DNA of 64,000 nt, taken from assembly GCF_937893305.1 (NCBI RefSeq), contig NZ_CALBGN010000015.1, forward strand, positions 234,496 through 298,495. The letters run 5' to 3'. The stretch comes from an uncultured Helicobacter sp. (GTDB lineage: Bacteria; Campylobacterota; Campylobacteria; Campylobacterales; Helicobacteraceae). The notes under the pieces were generated by a model. It saw only the letters and a program-made list of their open reading frames with translations. It ran no database searches and had not been told where the DNA came from. Positions 16,985-26,118 of the stretch are shown one piece after another. The position numbers and the translations under genes were made by a program. The first letter of the stretch is position 1. Every line of letters starts with the position of its first letter.

Positions 16985-18738
16985 TACACTAGCTCCACAG
17001 GCACAACGCCTCTTAAAGAATTAATGCAAAATATTTTCGCACCATTTAAATCTTCTTTTAATAACACTTGCTCCTTTAAGATTCCACATTGCAATAAAAC
17101 TTCACGTAAAGTCCCTCCAAGCATTCCACATTTTAAAGACGGAGTGAGAAATTGCCCATCTTTTAAAAGCACAAGATTACTTCTAGATCCTTCACATAAC
17201 GCATTGTTTTGATTAAAATACAACACATCAAAGCAATTTTTAGGCAACTTAGCCCTTAAAGTTGTTTTGTGATAAAGCAAGTCGTTTTGAGAGTTTAAAG
17301 GCGCATTTGCGATTTTAACTTGATTTGTTGTTATAGAGTCTAAGAGGCTTGCCTTAAGTGAAAAATCTCCATTTTTTTGCAAAATTAAATGCACTTTATA
17401 ACATTGTTCATCACCTTGTAAATCTTGAAAATATGGAATCTTTTTTATTTCTGTAAAAAGCGATTCTAATTTTTTTGACTTTAACGTTAAAAAATCATCT
17501 AAACTTAAATTCTTTGGCATTTCAATCTCTTCAATTTCTTCTAAAAATCCAAGTTTATGTGTTCTAAATCCAAGCTTTTTTGCACTATTTATCAATCGTT
17601 TTTTGTGATGATATAATAAAAAAATTTTATCTTCATACATTAGCATTGTTTCAAAAAGCATAAAATCTAGTTTTGGAGTTAAAAACTGCGCTTTAAGTTG
17701 CAATTCTTTAAATTCTTCTTCACAATTAGAATCCCACACAATCCCACTTCCTACACCATAGTGATAAAAACTCTCTTTAGAGTCTTTACTCAAAGTTCGA
17801 ATCGGCACGCTAAAAGTTGCTCTCTCATCCTTAATAACACCCAAAGCACCACAATACACGCCTCGTTCTCTTTGTTCCAACTCTGCAATCACACGCATTG
17901 TTGAGAGCTTTGGAGCACCTGTGATTGATCCACAAGGAAACACTGCTGAAAAAATTTCTCCTAAATCCTTTGTTTTTAGACGTGCTTTTAGAATAGAAAT
18001 CATTTGAAAGAGTGTTTTAAATTTTAAAACTTTTAAAAAATATGGAATCTTAAGCGAACCAAGTTTGATAATTTTACTCATATCATTACGCAATAAATCA
18101 ACAATCATTAAATTTTCACTTTGACTTTTAGAATCGCTTTTTAAAAGTTTCTTTAATTGCTTGTCTTGCTTGCTATTTTGACCACGCTTAATTGTTCCTT
18201 TCATTGGTGCAAAGGTGATTTTCTCTTTTCTTTTTTTAAAAAATAGCTCTGGAGATAGCGAAATAATTTCTACAAACTCACTTTTAAAATAACAACAATA
18301 AGGAGTTTTTTGTCTTTGATGAAGTGCCTTAAAAATCTCAAACCCATCACAATGACTTGTTAAATGCAGATCTTGAGTGAAATTAACTTGGTAAGTATTT
18401 CCAGCACTCAACTCATCTTTAATGCGTGAAAAAGCCTGCGCATAAGAACCTTTATTTAAATCTTTTAACACGCTTGGATAAAATAAAGGTTGAGAAAAAA
18501 TAAAATCGCTTTTTATATAATTTTGCTTCCATTTTTTGCGCTCACTAAATAAAACAAACTCTAATAATGGGGTTTTGGATTCTGTTTTACTTAGTGCTTC
18601 ATAACATATATATCCCACCCAAAAGCCACGCTTATCATTCTGGATTTTTAAAAAAGATTCCATAACATCCGCGCTCTTAAAACACACAACAGAAGACAAA
18701 GGCTTTTCATATTGGTATTTTCCATAGATACAAAACAT
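16984..18738 (-). CDS. pabBC: fused aminodeoxychorismate synthase component I / aminodeoxychorismate lyase
   Basis: A two-domain folate enzyme. Residues 1-350 form the PabB chorismate-binding half, with GNTYQVNFT, a PxKGT-type APMKGTIKRG near residue 180 and FPCGSITGAPK near residue 265. Residues from about 360 form a PabC-like aminotransferase IV half, with FETMLMYEDKIF, the pyridoxal lysine region in HKTTLRAK, EGSRSNLVL and TPSLKCGMLGG. The start is the ATG at 18738 with an AGGAATCTT leader; an in-frame TTG at 18759 has no site. PabA is encoded immediately downstream. Confidence 0.9.
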   Translation of the reverse strand: MFCIYGKYQYEKPLSSVVCFKSADVMESFLKIQNDKRGFWVGYICYEALSKTESKTPLLEFVLFSERKKWKQNYIKSDFIFSQPLFYPSVLKDLNKGSYAQAFSRIKDELSAGNTYQVNFTQDLHLTSHCDGFEIFKALHQRQKTPYCCYFKSEFVEIISLSPELFFKKRKEKITFAPMKGTIKRGQNSKQDKQLKKLLKSDSKSQSENLMIVDLLRNDMSKIIKLGSLKIPYFLKVLKFKTLFQMISILKARLKTKDLGEIFSAVFPCGSITGAPKLSTMRVIAELEQRERGVYCGALGVIKDERATFSVPIRTLSKDSKESFYHYGVGSGIVWDSNCEEEFKELQLKAQFLTPKLDFMLFETMLMYEDKIFLLYHHKKRLINSAKKLGFRTHKLGFLEEIEEIEMPKNLSLDDFLTLKSKKLESLFTEIKKIPYFQDLQGDEQCYKVHLILQKNGDFSLKASLLDSITTNQVKIANAPLNSQNDLLYHKTTLRAKLPKNCFDVLYFNQNNALCEGSRSNLVLLKDGQFLTPSLKCGMLGGTLREVLLQCGILKEQVLLKEDLNGAKIFCINSLRGVVPVELV

Positions 18739-18780
18739 AAGATTCCTAAAATCTAGCAAGCGTTAAAAGAAGTTTAGAAG

Positions 18781-18857
18781 TGGTACGCCCGGAGGAATTC
18801 GAATCCCCGACCTACAGGACCGCAACCTGTTGCTCTATCCAGCTGAGCTACGGACGC
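18781..18857 (-). tRNA. tRNA-Arg (anticodon GCG)
   Basis: Folding the minus strand gives a full cloverleaf: acceptor GCGTCCG/CGGGCGT, D arm GCTC/GAGC, anticodon arm ACAGG-TTGCGGT-CCTGT, T arm with GGTTCGA-type loop (GATTCGAAT), and an encoded CCA end. The anticodon reads GCG, decoding CGC and CGU without the usual A34 (inosine). Confidence 0.93.
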
Positions 18858-18862
18858 ACAAG

Positions 18863-18938
18863 TGGTGGAGTGTAGGAGGATCGAACTCCTGACCTCAACG
18901 CTGCCAGCGTTGCGCTCTCCCAGCTGAGCTAACACCCC
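18863..18938 (-). tRNA. tRNA-Ala (anticodon GGC)
   Basis: Cloverleaf on the minus strand: acceptor GGGGTGT/ACACTCC, D arm GCTC/GAGC, anticodon arm CAACG-CTGGCAG-CGTTG (anticodon GGC), T loop GTTCGATC and encoded CCA. It lies five bases upstream of tRNA-Arg, probably co-transcribed with it. Confidence 0.94.
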
Positions 18939-18981
18939 TACACTCTAAATAAAAACAAAAATTATAACAAATAAAGCTAAA

Positions 18982-19575
18982 TTAAATTTTAAAATTTGGA
19001 CTTTGCAGATAATTCTCCAACTCTTGCTGTAAAGACTCCAAACTCCCACAATTTTCAATCACATAACTTGCCATAACACGCTTTTGTTCTAATGGCATTT
19101 GTGCATTTATACGGCTAAGAGCTTCTTCTTTGCTGAAACCATTGCGTTCTTTTAAACGCGCAATCTGTAATTCTTGTGTGGTAAAAATCAATAAAGAATT
19201 TTTAATTGGATAATCACCACGCTCAAAAAATAAAGGAATATCTATAAAATAAGGAGTTTTTTTTTGCTCTTGTTTCTGCGCCTGCTGTAAAATCTCTGCT
19301 TTAACTTTTGGGTGTAAGATTGCTTCTAATTCTCTACGCAAATTTGCATTAGCAAACACGATTTTACCTAGCTTTTTGCGATCAATCTTGCCTTCAGCAT
19401 TTAAAATTTCATCTCCAAATATCCTAAGCACAGAATCCTTGCTCTCTTCTAATACTTGATGTGCAATAGAATCTGCACAAATCACATAATAGCCATAAAG
19501 TTTAAGCAAAGAAGCAACTGTGCTTTTTCCGCTTCCTATACCGCCACTAAGCGCAATGGCATATTTTAGATTCAA
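18982..19575 (-). CDS. coaE: dephospho-CoA kinase
   Basis: Phosphorylates dephospho-CoA in the last step of coenzyme A synthesis. The P-loop SGGIGSGKSTVASLLKLYG is at the N terminus, followed by ICADSIAHQVL and the DIPLFFE block near residue 110; 197 residues is normal. The start is TTG, overlapping the speE stop as TTGA, with a GGAG site about ten bases upstream. Confidence 0.92.
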   Translation of the reverse strand: MNLKYAIALSGGIGSGKSTVASLLKLYGYYVICADSIAHQVLEESKDSVLRIFGDEILNAEGKIDRKKLGKIVFANANLRRELEAILHPKVKAEILQQAQKQEQKKTPYFIDIPLFFERGDYPIKNSLLIFTTQELQIARLKERNGFSKEEALSRINAQMPLEQKRVMASYVIENCGSLESLQQELENYLQSPNFKI

Positions 19576-20369
19576 TTTTTTGCCACTCCAAGTAATGCCA
19601 ATTTCACAGATTTTGGCAACACAAATGCACTTAAATGTAAGTTCGCATGATAATATTCTAAGTCTTCAAGCATATCTGCTCTTTGAAGTTGAATATCTGC
19701 TGTTGGATGATAAAGTTTGGAGGCAAAAATGTAACAATCCTGCAAAATTGATAAGGGCGCAAAAAATGGCATTTTAATTGCAAAATCCCCTAAGGATTCC
19801 AACTGCGTCTTAACTTTTTTAACATCTAACAAAATCTGTGCAGTGCGCGTTACCAAGATTCCATCATTTTGCAAAAGCTTGTTGTAAGCATTAGCATTTT
19901 CATCAAAAGATAAGATAATATCGTATTTCGCACTTCCTTCTTGCGAGTTTTGCTCTAAAAATTCTTGGCTAAGTTGTGGAATAAGTTGGAATCTCTCTGC
20001 TTCCATCACTTCCTTATAATGCGGCAGGAAACTAATTAAAGATTCTAATACTTTCAAATCAAACTGCAAAAAATCCACTTGTAATGCACTATGACGCAAA
20101 AACTCAAAAGCAATCTCAAGATTAAAACTTCCAGTAATCAACACACGCTTTGGATTCTTATGAGAACAAGCACTTAAATGCGCTAAAAGCTCACTTTGCA
20201 CACATAATAGATTCTTTAATAATAGCCCCTCATTAAGCAAAGCAATTTCACCAAAGGCTTCAGAGTTAAACAACTCCAAAGTATGTTTTGCCCCCTTAGC
20301 CTCTAAAAGTTTGCGCTCTATTTTGTATTCTTGCTGAAATTTATCATCATAGGATTTTGTAACCCACAT
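19572..20369 (-). CDS. speE: spermidine synthase-like aminopropyltransferase
   Basis: The 265-residue product resembles Helicobacter SpeE, which transfers an aminopropyl group to putrescine. The methyltransferase-like fold is suggested by RVLITGSFNLEIAFEFLRH near residue 95, LQFDLKVLESLISFLPHY near 120 and DIILSFDENAN near 160. The usual GGGDG loop is altered to TGSFN, as seen in the genus, so substrate use is inferred. Polyamine context: a carboxynorspermidine dehydrogenase gene lies at the right end of the window. coaE follows through a TTGA overlap. Confidence 0.75.
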   Translation of the reverse strand: MWVTKSYDDKFQQEYKIERKLLEAKGAKHTLELFNSEAFGEIALLNEGLLLKNLLCVQSELLAHLSACSHKNPKRVLITGSFNLEIAFEFLRHSALQVDFLQFDLKVLESLISFLPHYKEVMEAERFQLIPQLSQEFLEQNSQEGSAKYDIILSFDENANAYNKLLQNDGILVTRTAQILLDVKKVKTQLESLGDFAIKMPFFAPLSILQDCYIFASKLYHPTADIQLQRADMLEDLEYYHANLHLSAFVLPKSVKLALLGVAKN

Positions 20370-20454
20370 ATATAGCCTTTATAATTCTTTAAGCCTTTAT
20401 AGCTTTTTAGAAGCCTATTGTAACTTTGATAAATCTTTCTTTAAACTTTACTAA

Positions 20455-20985
20455 CTAGTCTAATACTAGATAAAAATCCTTACCTAAAAAGAAAATTTTA
20501 CCCATTTTATTCTCTTCTTTAACAACTAAAATCTTTGTTTGTGCGTTTAAGAAATTCTCTGTCATCATTGTTTCGTGTGTCATTGCTTCTTTATCACACA
20601 TTTTACGTGTCATTCCTGCATTATCCACTTTTAAGATTCCATCTTTTAAGCTATATGCGCCAAAGAAGTTATTGCAACCAAAACTTCCATTAATCATTCC
20701 TTTTTCAAAACGCACATTATAATTATGTTCTGCATCGCTTTTTAGAGGAGTTACAGCGTGTTTATAACTATATGCACTAATCTTCCACTCGTTTTTAGAT
20801 TCTAAAACCTTATTATAATCCGTATCATCACAATTTCTAGCAGTATTTGTGCCTTCATTGTAGCATTTTACAGATTGTGGATTGTTTGGAACAATATTGT
20901 ATTTCTCTTGCGAGTTTGCACATCCATTTATCATCAAAGCCCCCATTACCACAAAAAAGATTCCAAGTTTTGTTAAGTTTTTCAT
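20455..20985 (-). CDS. META-domain (HslJ-like) lipoprotein
   Basis: A 176-residue predicted lipoprotein: hydrophobic leader with lipobox INGC (cysteine near residue 22), then a META domain around residues 85-175 with the hallmark GSFGCNNFFGAYSLKDG and NAGMTRKMC. HslJ-type proteins are linked to antibiotic or stress phenotypes elsewhere; function here is unknown. It lies 15 bases downstream of the SurA-like gene, so the two may be co-transcribed. Confidence 0.78.
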   Translation of the reverse strand: MKNLTKLGIFFVVMGALMINGCANSQEKYNIVPNNPQSVKCYNEGTNTARNCDDTDYNKVLESKNEWKISAYSYKHAVTPLKSDAEHNYNVRFEKGMINGSFGCNNFFGAYSLKDGILKVDNAGMTRKMCDKEAMTHETMMTENFLNAQTKILVVKEENKMGKIFFLGKDFYLVLD

Positions 20986-21000
20986 TTTATCTCCTAAATT

Positions 21001-21855
21001 TTAGTTTAAACGCACAATATTAACTTTTGCATTTGAGCGTAGTTTTTCAAAATACTCATAAATCACATAATTTTCTTTGTGTTGCATAATTTTTTGTAAT
21101 GCAATGTTTTTAGCACTTTCATAAGGCAAAAGCACAGGATTATGCTTTTCTTTAATTAGAAATGCTACATAATCGTCTCCAATAGGAAAAATTGGAGTGA
21201 ATCCACCTACTTTCCCTTGCGCAAAAGACAGCACAATTTGTGGATTAAGTGCTGAAGTTTGCAGTACCTCATTCTCTTTTTTTACATTTGGTGCAACAGA
21301 TTTTCCACCACTTTGCACAACGCGCTCAATTGCTGCACTATCTTTGCTATAAAACTTTACAACATCAATGCTTTGTGGAATTAAAAACTCTCTTTGATTT
21401 GCATTGTAATATTCACGCACTTCCTTATCATCTACCATTCTTAAACTCTCTTGCGTAATGCTTTGATAAAGCTTGCGTTTTAAAACTTCTTTTTCAATAT
21501 CTTCTTTATAAGCCTGCCAACTTCCGCCATTTCCTTCTATATATTTACGCACTTTTTCAGGGGTCGTCTTGTTTTGCTTGGCGATTCTTTGGATTTCATC
21601 TTCAATTTCTAAATCATTAACAATAAGCTTGCGCTTTTTAATCTCTTCTTCGTGCAAACGCTCATTAATTAATCGATCTACTGCAGCATCTTGTGAGATT
21701 TTCTCTCTTTGCTGCATTTTGTAAAGCTCAATCAAAGTAACAGGATCTCCATTAACAAAAAAAGCAATTCCACTTACCAATGAAGGTGCTGCGAATCCAA
21801 CAGACACGCTAAAAGCCACACTAGCAATTAAAATTTTCCATTTATGTTGAAACAT
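21001..21855 (-). CDS. SurA-like periplasmic chaperone (Cj1289 type)
   Basis: A secreted protein of about 284 residues with a signal peptide ending near FAAPS, followed by a SurA N-terminal-type helical region (VDRLINERLHEEEIKKR, residues 50-75, and KYIEGNGGSWQAYKEDIEKE) and a parvulin-like C-terminal half (FAQGKVGGFTPIFPIG). It resembles C. jejuni Cj1289, an outer-membrane protein chaperone. The ATG at 21855 is preferred: it has an AGGA site, whereas the TTG at 21876 has none. Confidence 0.75.
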   Translation of the reverse strand: MFQHKWKILIASVAFSVSVGFAAPSLVSGIAFFVNGDPVTLIELYKMQQREKISQDAAVDRLINERLHEEEIKKRKLIVNDLEIEDEIQRIAKQNKTTPEKVRKYIEGNGGSWQAYKEDIEKEVLKRKLYQSITQESLRMVDDKEVREYYNANQREFLIPQSIDVVKFYSKDSAAIERVVQSGGKSVAPNVKKENEVLQTSALNPQIVLSFAQGKVGGFTPIFPIGDDYVAFLIKEKHNPVLLPYESAKNIALQKIMQHKENYVIYEYFEKLRSNAKVNIVRLN

Positions 21856-21915
21856 TAATAAAGTCCTAAAAATCAAAATTTAGCGCCATTGTATCAAAAA
21901 CTCTTTTGCATTTTT

Positions 21916-23268
21916 CTAAATTGCTTCAAATCTTTTTAGAATTTCTTTTAAATAACACTCAAAAGCCTTAAAACTCTCTATATCTAACCTTTCTTTTATA
22001 GAGTGCGGATTAAGGATAGTTGGACCAATAGAAACAAAGCTGATTTTAGGGTATTTTTGTTTTAAGATTCCACATTCTAGCCCTGCGTGAATCTCCTTTA
22101 GTTTCACATTTGCACCAAATTTTTTATAAATCTCCCACACTTTTTGTATAAAAGCATTATCTTCTCTCTCCCAAGGAGCATAATACTCTTGCACTTCTAC
22201 GCTAAAGCCAAGTTTTTCTAGTTTTTCTTTTTCTTTTTGTAAATGCTCTTGCATTAAAGATTCCACATTTCCCCTACCCATAGCAATCAAACTAAAAATG
22301 GCGAAATGTTGCTTTATATTTTGTCTTAAGATTCCAATATTACTTGATAAAATTGGCATATTCTCACGCATTACAAGCGCACCATTTTCTATTTCCAAAA
22401 TCGCATCAAGCAAAGGCTTTATCTCACAATAATGCGTTTTAGATTCCGACTTTTCCACATAAAAATCTTTCAAACTCTCAAAGATTTTCTCACATTTTTG
22501 CAAATTCTCTTTTGGAATTGCCACGCAAAGTTCTGCTCCAACTGGAATTGAATTGCGTTTTTCTCCACCATTAAGTTCTATAATAAACGCTCCATTATCC
22601 ATCAAAGTTTTTGCAAGTTTTGCACACTCAAGAATCGCATTTGGGATCTTTTTATGAATCATAATCCCACTATGCCCACCACTAAAGCCTTGAGATTTTA
22701 AAGTGTAAAACTCACAATTTTGTGGGAGTTTTAAAAGCGGGATTTCAATTTTAGATTCCAAATCATAACCCCCAGCACAGCCACAAACCACTTCATTAAT
22801 CTCTTCGCTATCGCAATTTAACATAAATTCCGCTTGTAAATTTAAAGCAATATGGTTTGCTCCTATCATTCCAATTTCTTCATCATTTGTAAAAAGACAT
22901 TCAAGGTTCTCACAATCCCTTAAAGCAATCAAAGCACAAGCCACAGCAATCCCATTATCTGCCCCAAGAGAAGAATCCTTTGCTTGTAAATACAGCTTTT
23001 CATCTTCTTTAATAAACTCTGGTTCCACACTAAAATGCGCATTTTTTGATACATACACCATATCATAATGCCCTTGCAAGCATAGTTTTGGCTTACCTTT
23101 AATACAGTGAATATTTCCACTTGTATCACATTGCACACTTGCTCCACATTGATGCGCGTATTGAACAATCCACTCTTTTAACAATTTAGTATCACTACTA
23201 GCGTGTGGGATTTTACAAATTTGTAAAAACAACTCTAGACTTTCTGAAATTTGCATTTTAGATTCCAT
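21916..23268 (-). CDS. pepD: aminoacyl-histidine dipeptidase (PepD, M20C)
   Basis: Zinc dipeptidase of the M20 family. The 450-residue product has LCLQGHYDMVYV (first metal histidine and aspartate) near residue 75, SSLGADNGIAVA near 115, the catalytic and metal acidic pair FTNDEEIGMIGA near 140, and GGHSGIMIHK near 200. HAGLECG and PTILNPHS near the C terminus complete the set. It follows magIII with a one-base overlap. Confidence 0.88.
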   Translation of the reverse strand: MESKMQISESLELFLQICKIPHASSDTKLLKEWIVQYAHQCGASVQCDTSGNIHCIKGKPKLCLQGHYDMVYVSKNAHFSVEPEFIKEDEKLYLQAKDSSLGADNGIAVACALIALRDCENLECLFTNDEEIGMIGANHIALNLQAEFMLNCDSEEINEVVCGCAGGYDLESKIEIPLLKLPQNCEFYTLKSQGFSGGHSGIMIHKKIPNAILECAKLAKTLMDNGAFIIELNGGEKRNSIPVGAELCVAIPKENLQKCEKIFESLKDFYVEKSESKTHYCEIKPLLDAILEIENGALVMRENMPILSSNIGILRQNIKQHFAIFSLIAMGRGNVESLMQEHLQKEKEKLEKLGFSVEVQEYYAPWEREDNAFIQKVWEIYKKFGANVKLKEIHAGLECGILKQKYPKISFVSIGPTILNPHSIKERLDIESFKAFECYLKEILKRFEAI

Positions 23269-23936
23269 TATTTTTCCTTTTTAGAATACTCTACAATTTT
23301 TCCGTGAAAACGTGCATAAAGCAAACTAAGCGGGATCTCAAATCCATACATTTTACACACTTTATCATAATTTTCTACCAAACCTTGCATTAGCCACTCT
23401 TGCATTGCTTCATAAGAGTCCAACTCATAATCAAATCCTTTAAGCAAGCGATAAGTATAAGTATCCGCTACCATCACTTCACGCCCTAAAGCATAGTTTA
23501 AAATCGCATCAGCACTTTCAAATCCGATTCCTTTTTGATTTAATAACCACTCCCTATCCACATTTTCACAAAAGTTATAATAATCTCCAAAATCCTCTAA
23601 AAGATTCCAACATAGCATTTGCAAACGCGCTGCTTTTTGACGAAAGAACCCGACATTTTTAAGCATTTCCTCTAAATGTTTCAAAGGTAATTTTGCTAGA
23701 ATCTCCGCACTTAAAACTTCTTTACTCTTTAAAATATTTAGTGCAATTTCCACTTGCTCCCAACGCGTATTTTGTACCAAAATCGCACCTACAATTACTT
23801 CAAAACTTAACGCATTGGGCCACCACCAATATTTTGGATTCTTACAATCCAAATCTAATTCTAACTTCAATTCTAGCTTAGGCAACAATTCCTTACTTTT
23901 TAAAAATTCCAAAAGCGTGAAACTATCCACAATCAC
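23268..23936 (-). CDS. magIII: 3-methyladenine DNA glycosylase (MagIII type)
   Basis: An endonuclease III-superfamily base-excision enzyme of 222 residues. The helix-hairpin-helix is NQKGIGFESADAILNYA near residue 140, with the catalytic aspartate in VMVADTYTYRLL near 160. PKYWWWPNALSFEVIVGAIL and YARFHGKIVEYSK closely recall H. pylori MagIII, which removes 3-methyladenine. No four-cysteine iron-sulfur motif, consistent with MagIII. The start is probably one of two GTG codons at the 5' end. Confidence 0.88.
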   Translation of the reverse strand: MIVDSFTLLEFLKSKELLPKLELKLELDLDCKNPKYWWWPNALSFEVIVGAILVQNTRWEQVEIALNILKSKEVLSAEILAKLPLKHLEEMLKNVGFFRQKAARLQMLCWNLLEDFGDYYNFCENVDREWLLNQKGIGFESADAILNYALGREVMVADTYTYRLLKGFDYELDSYEAMQEWLMQGLVENYDKVCKMYGFEIPLSLLYARFHGKIVEYSKKEK

Positions 23937-23999
23937 TCTTACAAGCCTTTAACTTAAAAATTATCCATAATTTTAGCAACTTTTTAAAGGATTAAAGCA

Positions 24000-24005
24000 T
24001 ATAAT
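24000..24005 (+). promoter_or_regulatory. -10 box of the adh operon
   Basis: A perfect TATAAT lies 27 bases before the adh ATG; a CAAAGGA ribosome-binding site follows. It is the only clear promoter before adh, the monooxygenase gene and mutY, which are closely packed. Confidence 0.6.
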
Positions 24006-24032
24006 TTCAAATCTCAAATTCAAAGGATTTCT

Positions 24033-25103
24033 ATGCAGGATTTTAAAACTATTCCTTTAGGACAAAGGATTCCAGCAGTTGGCTATGCAGTGAAAAATAA
24101 AGATTCTAAATTTGAAAAATTTTCTTTCACGCGCCATTGTATGGGAGAAAAGGATATTGTAATTGAAATTTTATTTGCAGGGATCTGTCATAGTGATATT
24201 CATTCAGCCCGCAGTGAGTGGCATGCAGGGATTTACCCAATGGTTCCAGGACACGAAATTGCAGGAAGAGTTGTTGCAGTAGGTAGCGAGGTGAGTAAAT
24301 TTAAAGTCGGCGATTATGCTGGTGTTGGCTGTATGGTAAATAGCTGTGGAGAGTGTGAAGCGTGCAAAAGAAGTCAAGAGCAGTTTTGTCAAAAGTGCAT
24401 CTTTACTTATAATTGTCAAGATTGCTTTCACAATAATGAGCCAACTTATGGAGGATATTCTAATAATATTGTAGTTAATGAACATTTTGCAGTGTGCGTG
24501 CCGCAAAATGCCCCTTTGGATAAGGTAGCACCCTTACTTTGTGCTGGGATTACAACTTATTCTCCCCTTAAGTTTAGTGGCGTAAAAAAAGGAGATAAAG
24601 TTGCTGTTGCAGGGTTTGGAGGACTTGGAGTAATGGCGGTAAAATATGCTTTAACAATGGGTGCTGAAGTTTATGTTTTTGCACGCAATAAAAACAAAGA
24701 AAAAGAAGCATTAGAATTAGGTGTAACGCAACTTTTTGATTGCACACACAATATAAAAGAACGCTTTAATCTTATTATTTCTACGATTCCAACTTCTTAT
24801 GATCCTATGGATTATATTAATCTCTTAAAATTTGGTGGAGAGCTTGCTATTGTAGGTCTTCCACCAAGTGAAGTTAGTCCCAAGATTGATATTACAAACC
24901 TAGTTCTTAGTGCAGGACGCAAAGTCTATGGCTCTCTTATTGGCGGCATACAAGAAACACAAGAAATGCTAGATTATTCTTTAAAGCATAAAATCTATCC
25001 AGAAACTGAAATCATTTGCGCTAATGAAATTGATAAAGCCTATGCAAACTTAACAAGCGGTAAGGCAAAATTCCGTTATGTCATTGATATGCAAACATTA
25101 TAA
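24033..25103 (+). CDS. zinc-dependent alcohol dehydrogenase (cinnamyl/YahK type)
   Basis: A 356-residue medium-chain dehydrogenase. Catalytic zinc ligands are in GICHSDIHSARSEW (Cys) and MVPGHEIAGRV (His), structural zinc cysteines in NSCGECEACKRSQEQFC, and the nucleotide fold in AVAGFGGLGVMAVKYA near residue 195. It resembles H. pylori Cad (aryl/cinnamyl alcohol dehydrogenase, NADPH-linked). It starts a plus-strand group with a flavin monooxygenase and mutY, 13 bases before the next start. Confidence 0.88.
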   Translation: MQDFKTIPLGQRIPAVGYAVKNKDSKFEKFSFTRHCMGEKDIVIEILFAGICHSDIHSARSEWHAGIYPMVPGHEIAGRVVAVGSEVSKFKVGDYAGVGCMVNSCGECEACKRSQEQFCQKCIFTYNCQDCFHNNEPTYGGYSNNIVVNEHFAVCVPQNAPLDKVAPLLCAGITTYSPLKFSGVKKGDKVAVAGFGGLGVMAVKYALTMGAEVYVFARNKNKEKEALELGVTQLFDCTHNIKERFNLIISTIPTSYDPMDYINLLKFGGELAIVGLPPSEVSPKIDITNLVLSAGRKVYGSLIGGIQETQEMLDYSLKHKIYPETEIICANEIDKAYANLTSGKAKFRYVIDMQTL

Positions 25104-25116
25104 GAGAGGGCAAGTT

Positions 25117-26118
25117 ATGAAAAGCGGTATTTTTGATCTTATTGAAAATTGGGAAAATAACGAAACTCTAGCAATTGCTAATGCACTAGAATTAGTAGAA
25201 TATGCAGATTCTCTAGGTTTTGATGAAGCTTGGCTTGGAGAACATCACTTTAATAGTTTCACACTTTGTTCAGCACCCATTGCATTAATTAGTCACGCAC
25301 TAGCACGCACAAAACACATTAGAGTTGGATCTGCGGCAATTTTATTACCACATTATCATCCCATTAAACTTGCAGAAGAGATTGCCACACTAGATTTACT
25401 TAGCAAAGGACGATTTTTGTTTGGATTTGCGCGTGGGGCTTTTCCAATTTTTGATATTGCTATGGGGCATAATGCAGCAAATAATCGCAAAATTATGCTA
25501 GAAAATGCAGAAATTATTCATAATTTACTCTTTAAAGATCAAGTGAATTTTGAAGGTGAGTTTTTTGAGATTAATAATGTTTCAATCCGCCCACACCCTA
25601 AGGGATTAATCCCATTTTTTGTAGCAAGCTTAGATGAACAAACACTAAAAGATTCCGCAAAACGTGGCTATAATCTCTTAGGCGCTTTCACACTTGAAGT
25701 AAAAAAAGCAAAAGAATTTTACGAACTCTTTATGCAAAATGGTGCAACAAAATCTTTTGAGTTTGCTCTAACGCGCGCGATTTACATAGATGAAGACAGA
25801 AGCAAGGCACAAGAACAAGCGCAAATTGGAGCAGATATTTTTTCTCAATGTATGTTGCGCGCCAATGAGTCAAATCCAACCTTTGAAGCCATCATTAAAA
25901 CAACAGATTATGAAGAATTTAGAGCAGAATTTTTCAGCAAAGATAAAATCTTAGAAAATATGATTATTGGCACTCCACAAGATTGTTTAGAGCAAATTTT
26001 AGAACTTAAAAAACAAGTGCCAATCACAACACTTTTACTAAAACTTCTTTCATCTAAACTTGAAGACTCTAAAAAGATTCTTAGACTTTACAAAGAACAT
26101 ATTATTCCATATCTTTAA
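25117..26118 (+). CDS. luciferase-like monooxygenase (LLM family)
   Basis: A flavin-dependent TIM-barrel oxidoreductase of about 333 residues. Signatures are GFDEAWLGEHHFN near residue 38, ALARTKHIRVGSAAILLPHYHP near 70 and EIATLDLLSKGRFLFGFARGAF near 100. The substrate is unknown; the alkanal monooxygenase-like group is large. The ATG at 25117 has a GAGAGG site and avoids the overlap with adh implied by an earlier in-frame ATG at 25078. The mutY start overlaps its stop as TAATG. Confidence 0.82.
   Translation: MKSGIFDLIENWENNETLAIANALELVEYADSLGFDEAWLGEHHFNSFTLCSAPIALISHALARTKHIRVGSAAILLPHYHPIKLAEEIATLDLLSKGRFLFGFARGAFPIFDIAMGHNAANNRKIMLENAEIIHNLLFKDQVNFEGEFFEINNVSIRPHPKGLIPFFVASLDEQTLKDSAKRGYNLLGAFTLEVKKAKEFYELFMQNGATKSFEFALTRAIYIDEDRSKAQEQAQIGADIFSQCMLRANESNPTFEAIIKTTDYEEFRAEFFSKDKILENMIIGTPQDCLEQILELKKQVPITTLLLKLLSSKLEDSKKILRLYKEHIIPYL

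Noticed and set aside
24204..24506. A 100-codon minus-strand frame inside adh.
   Set aside because: The plus strand has intact zinc-binding and Rossmann motifs here.
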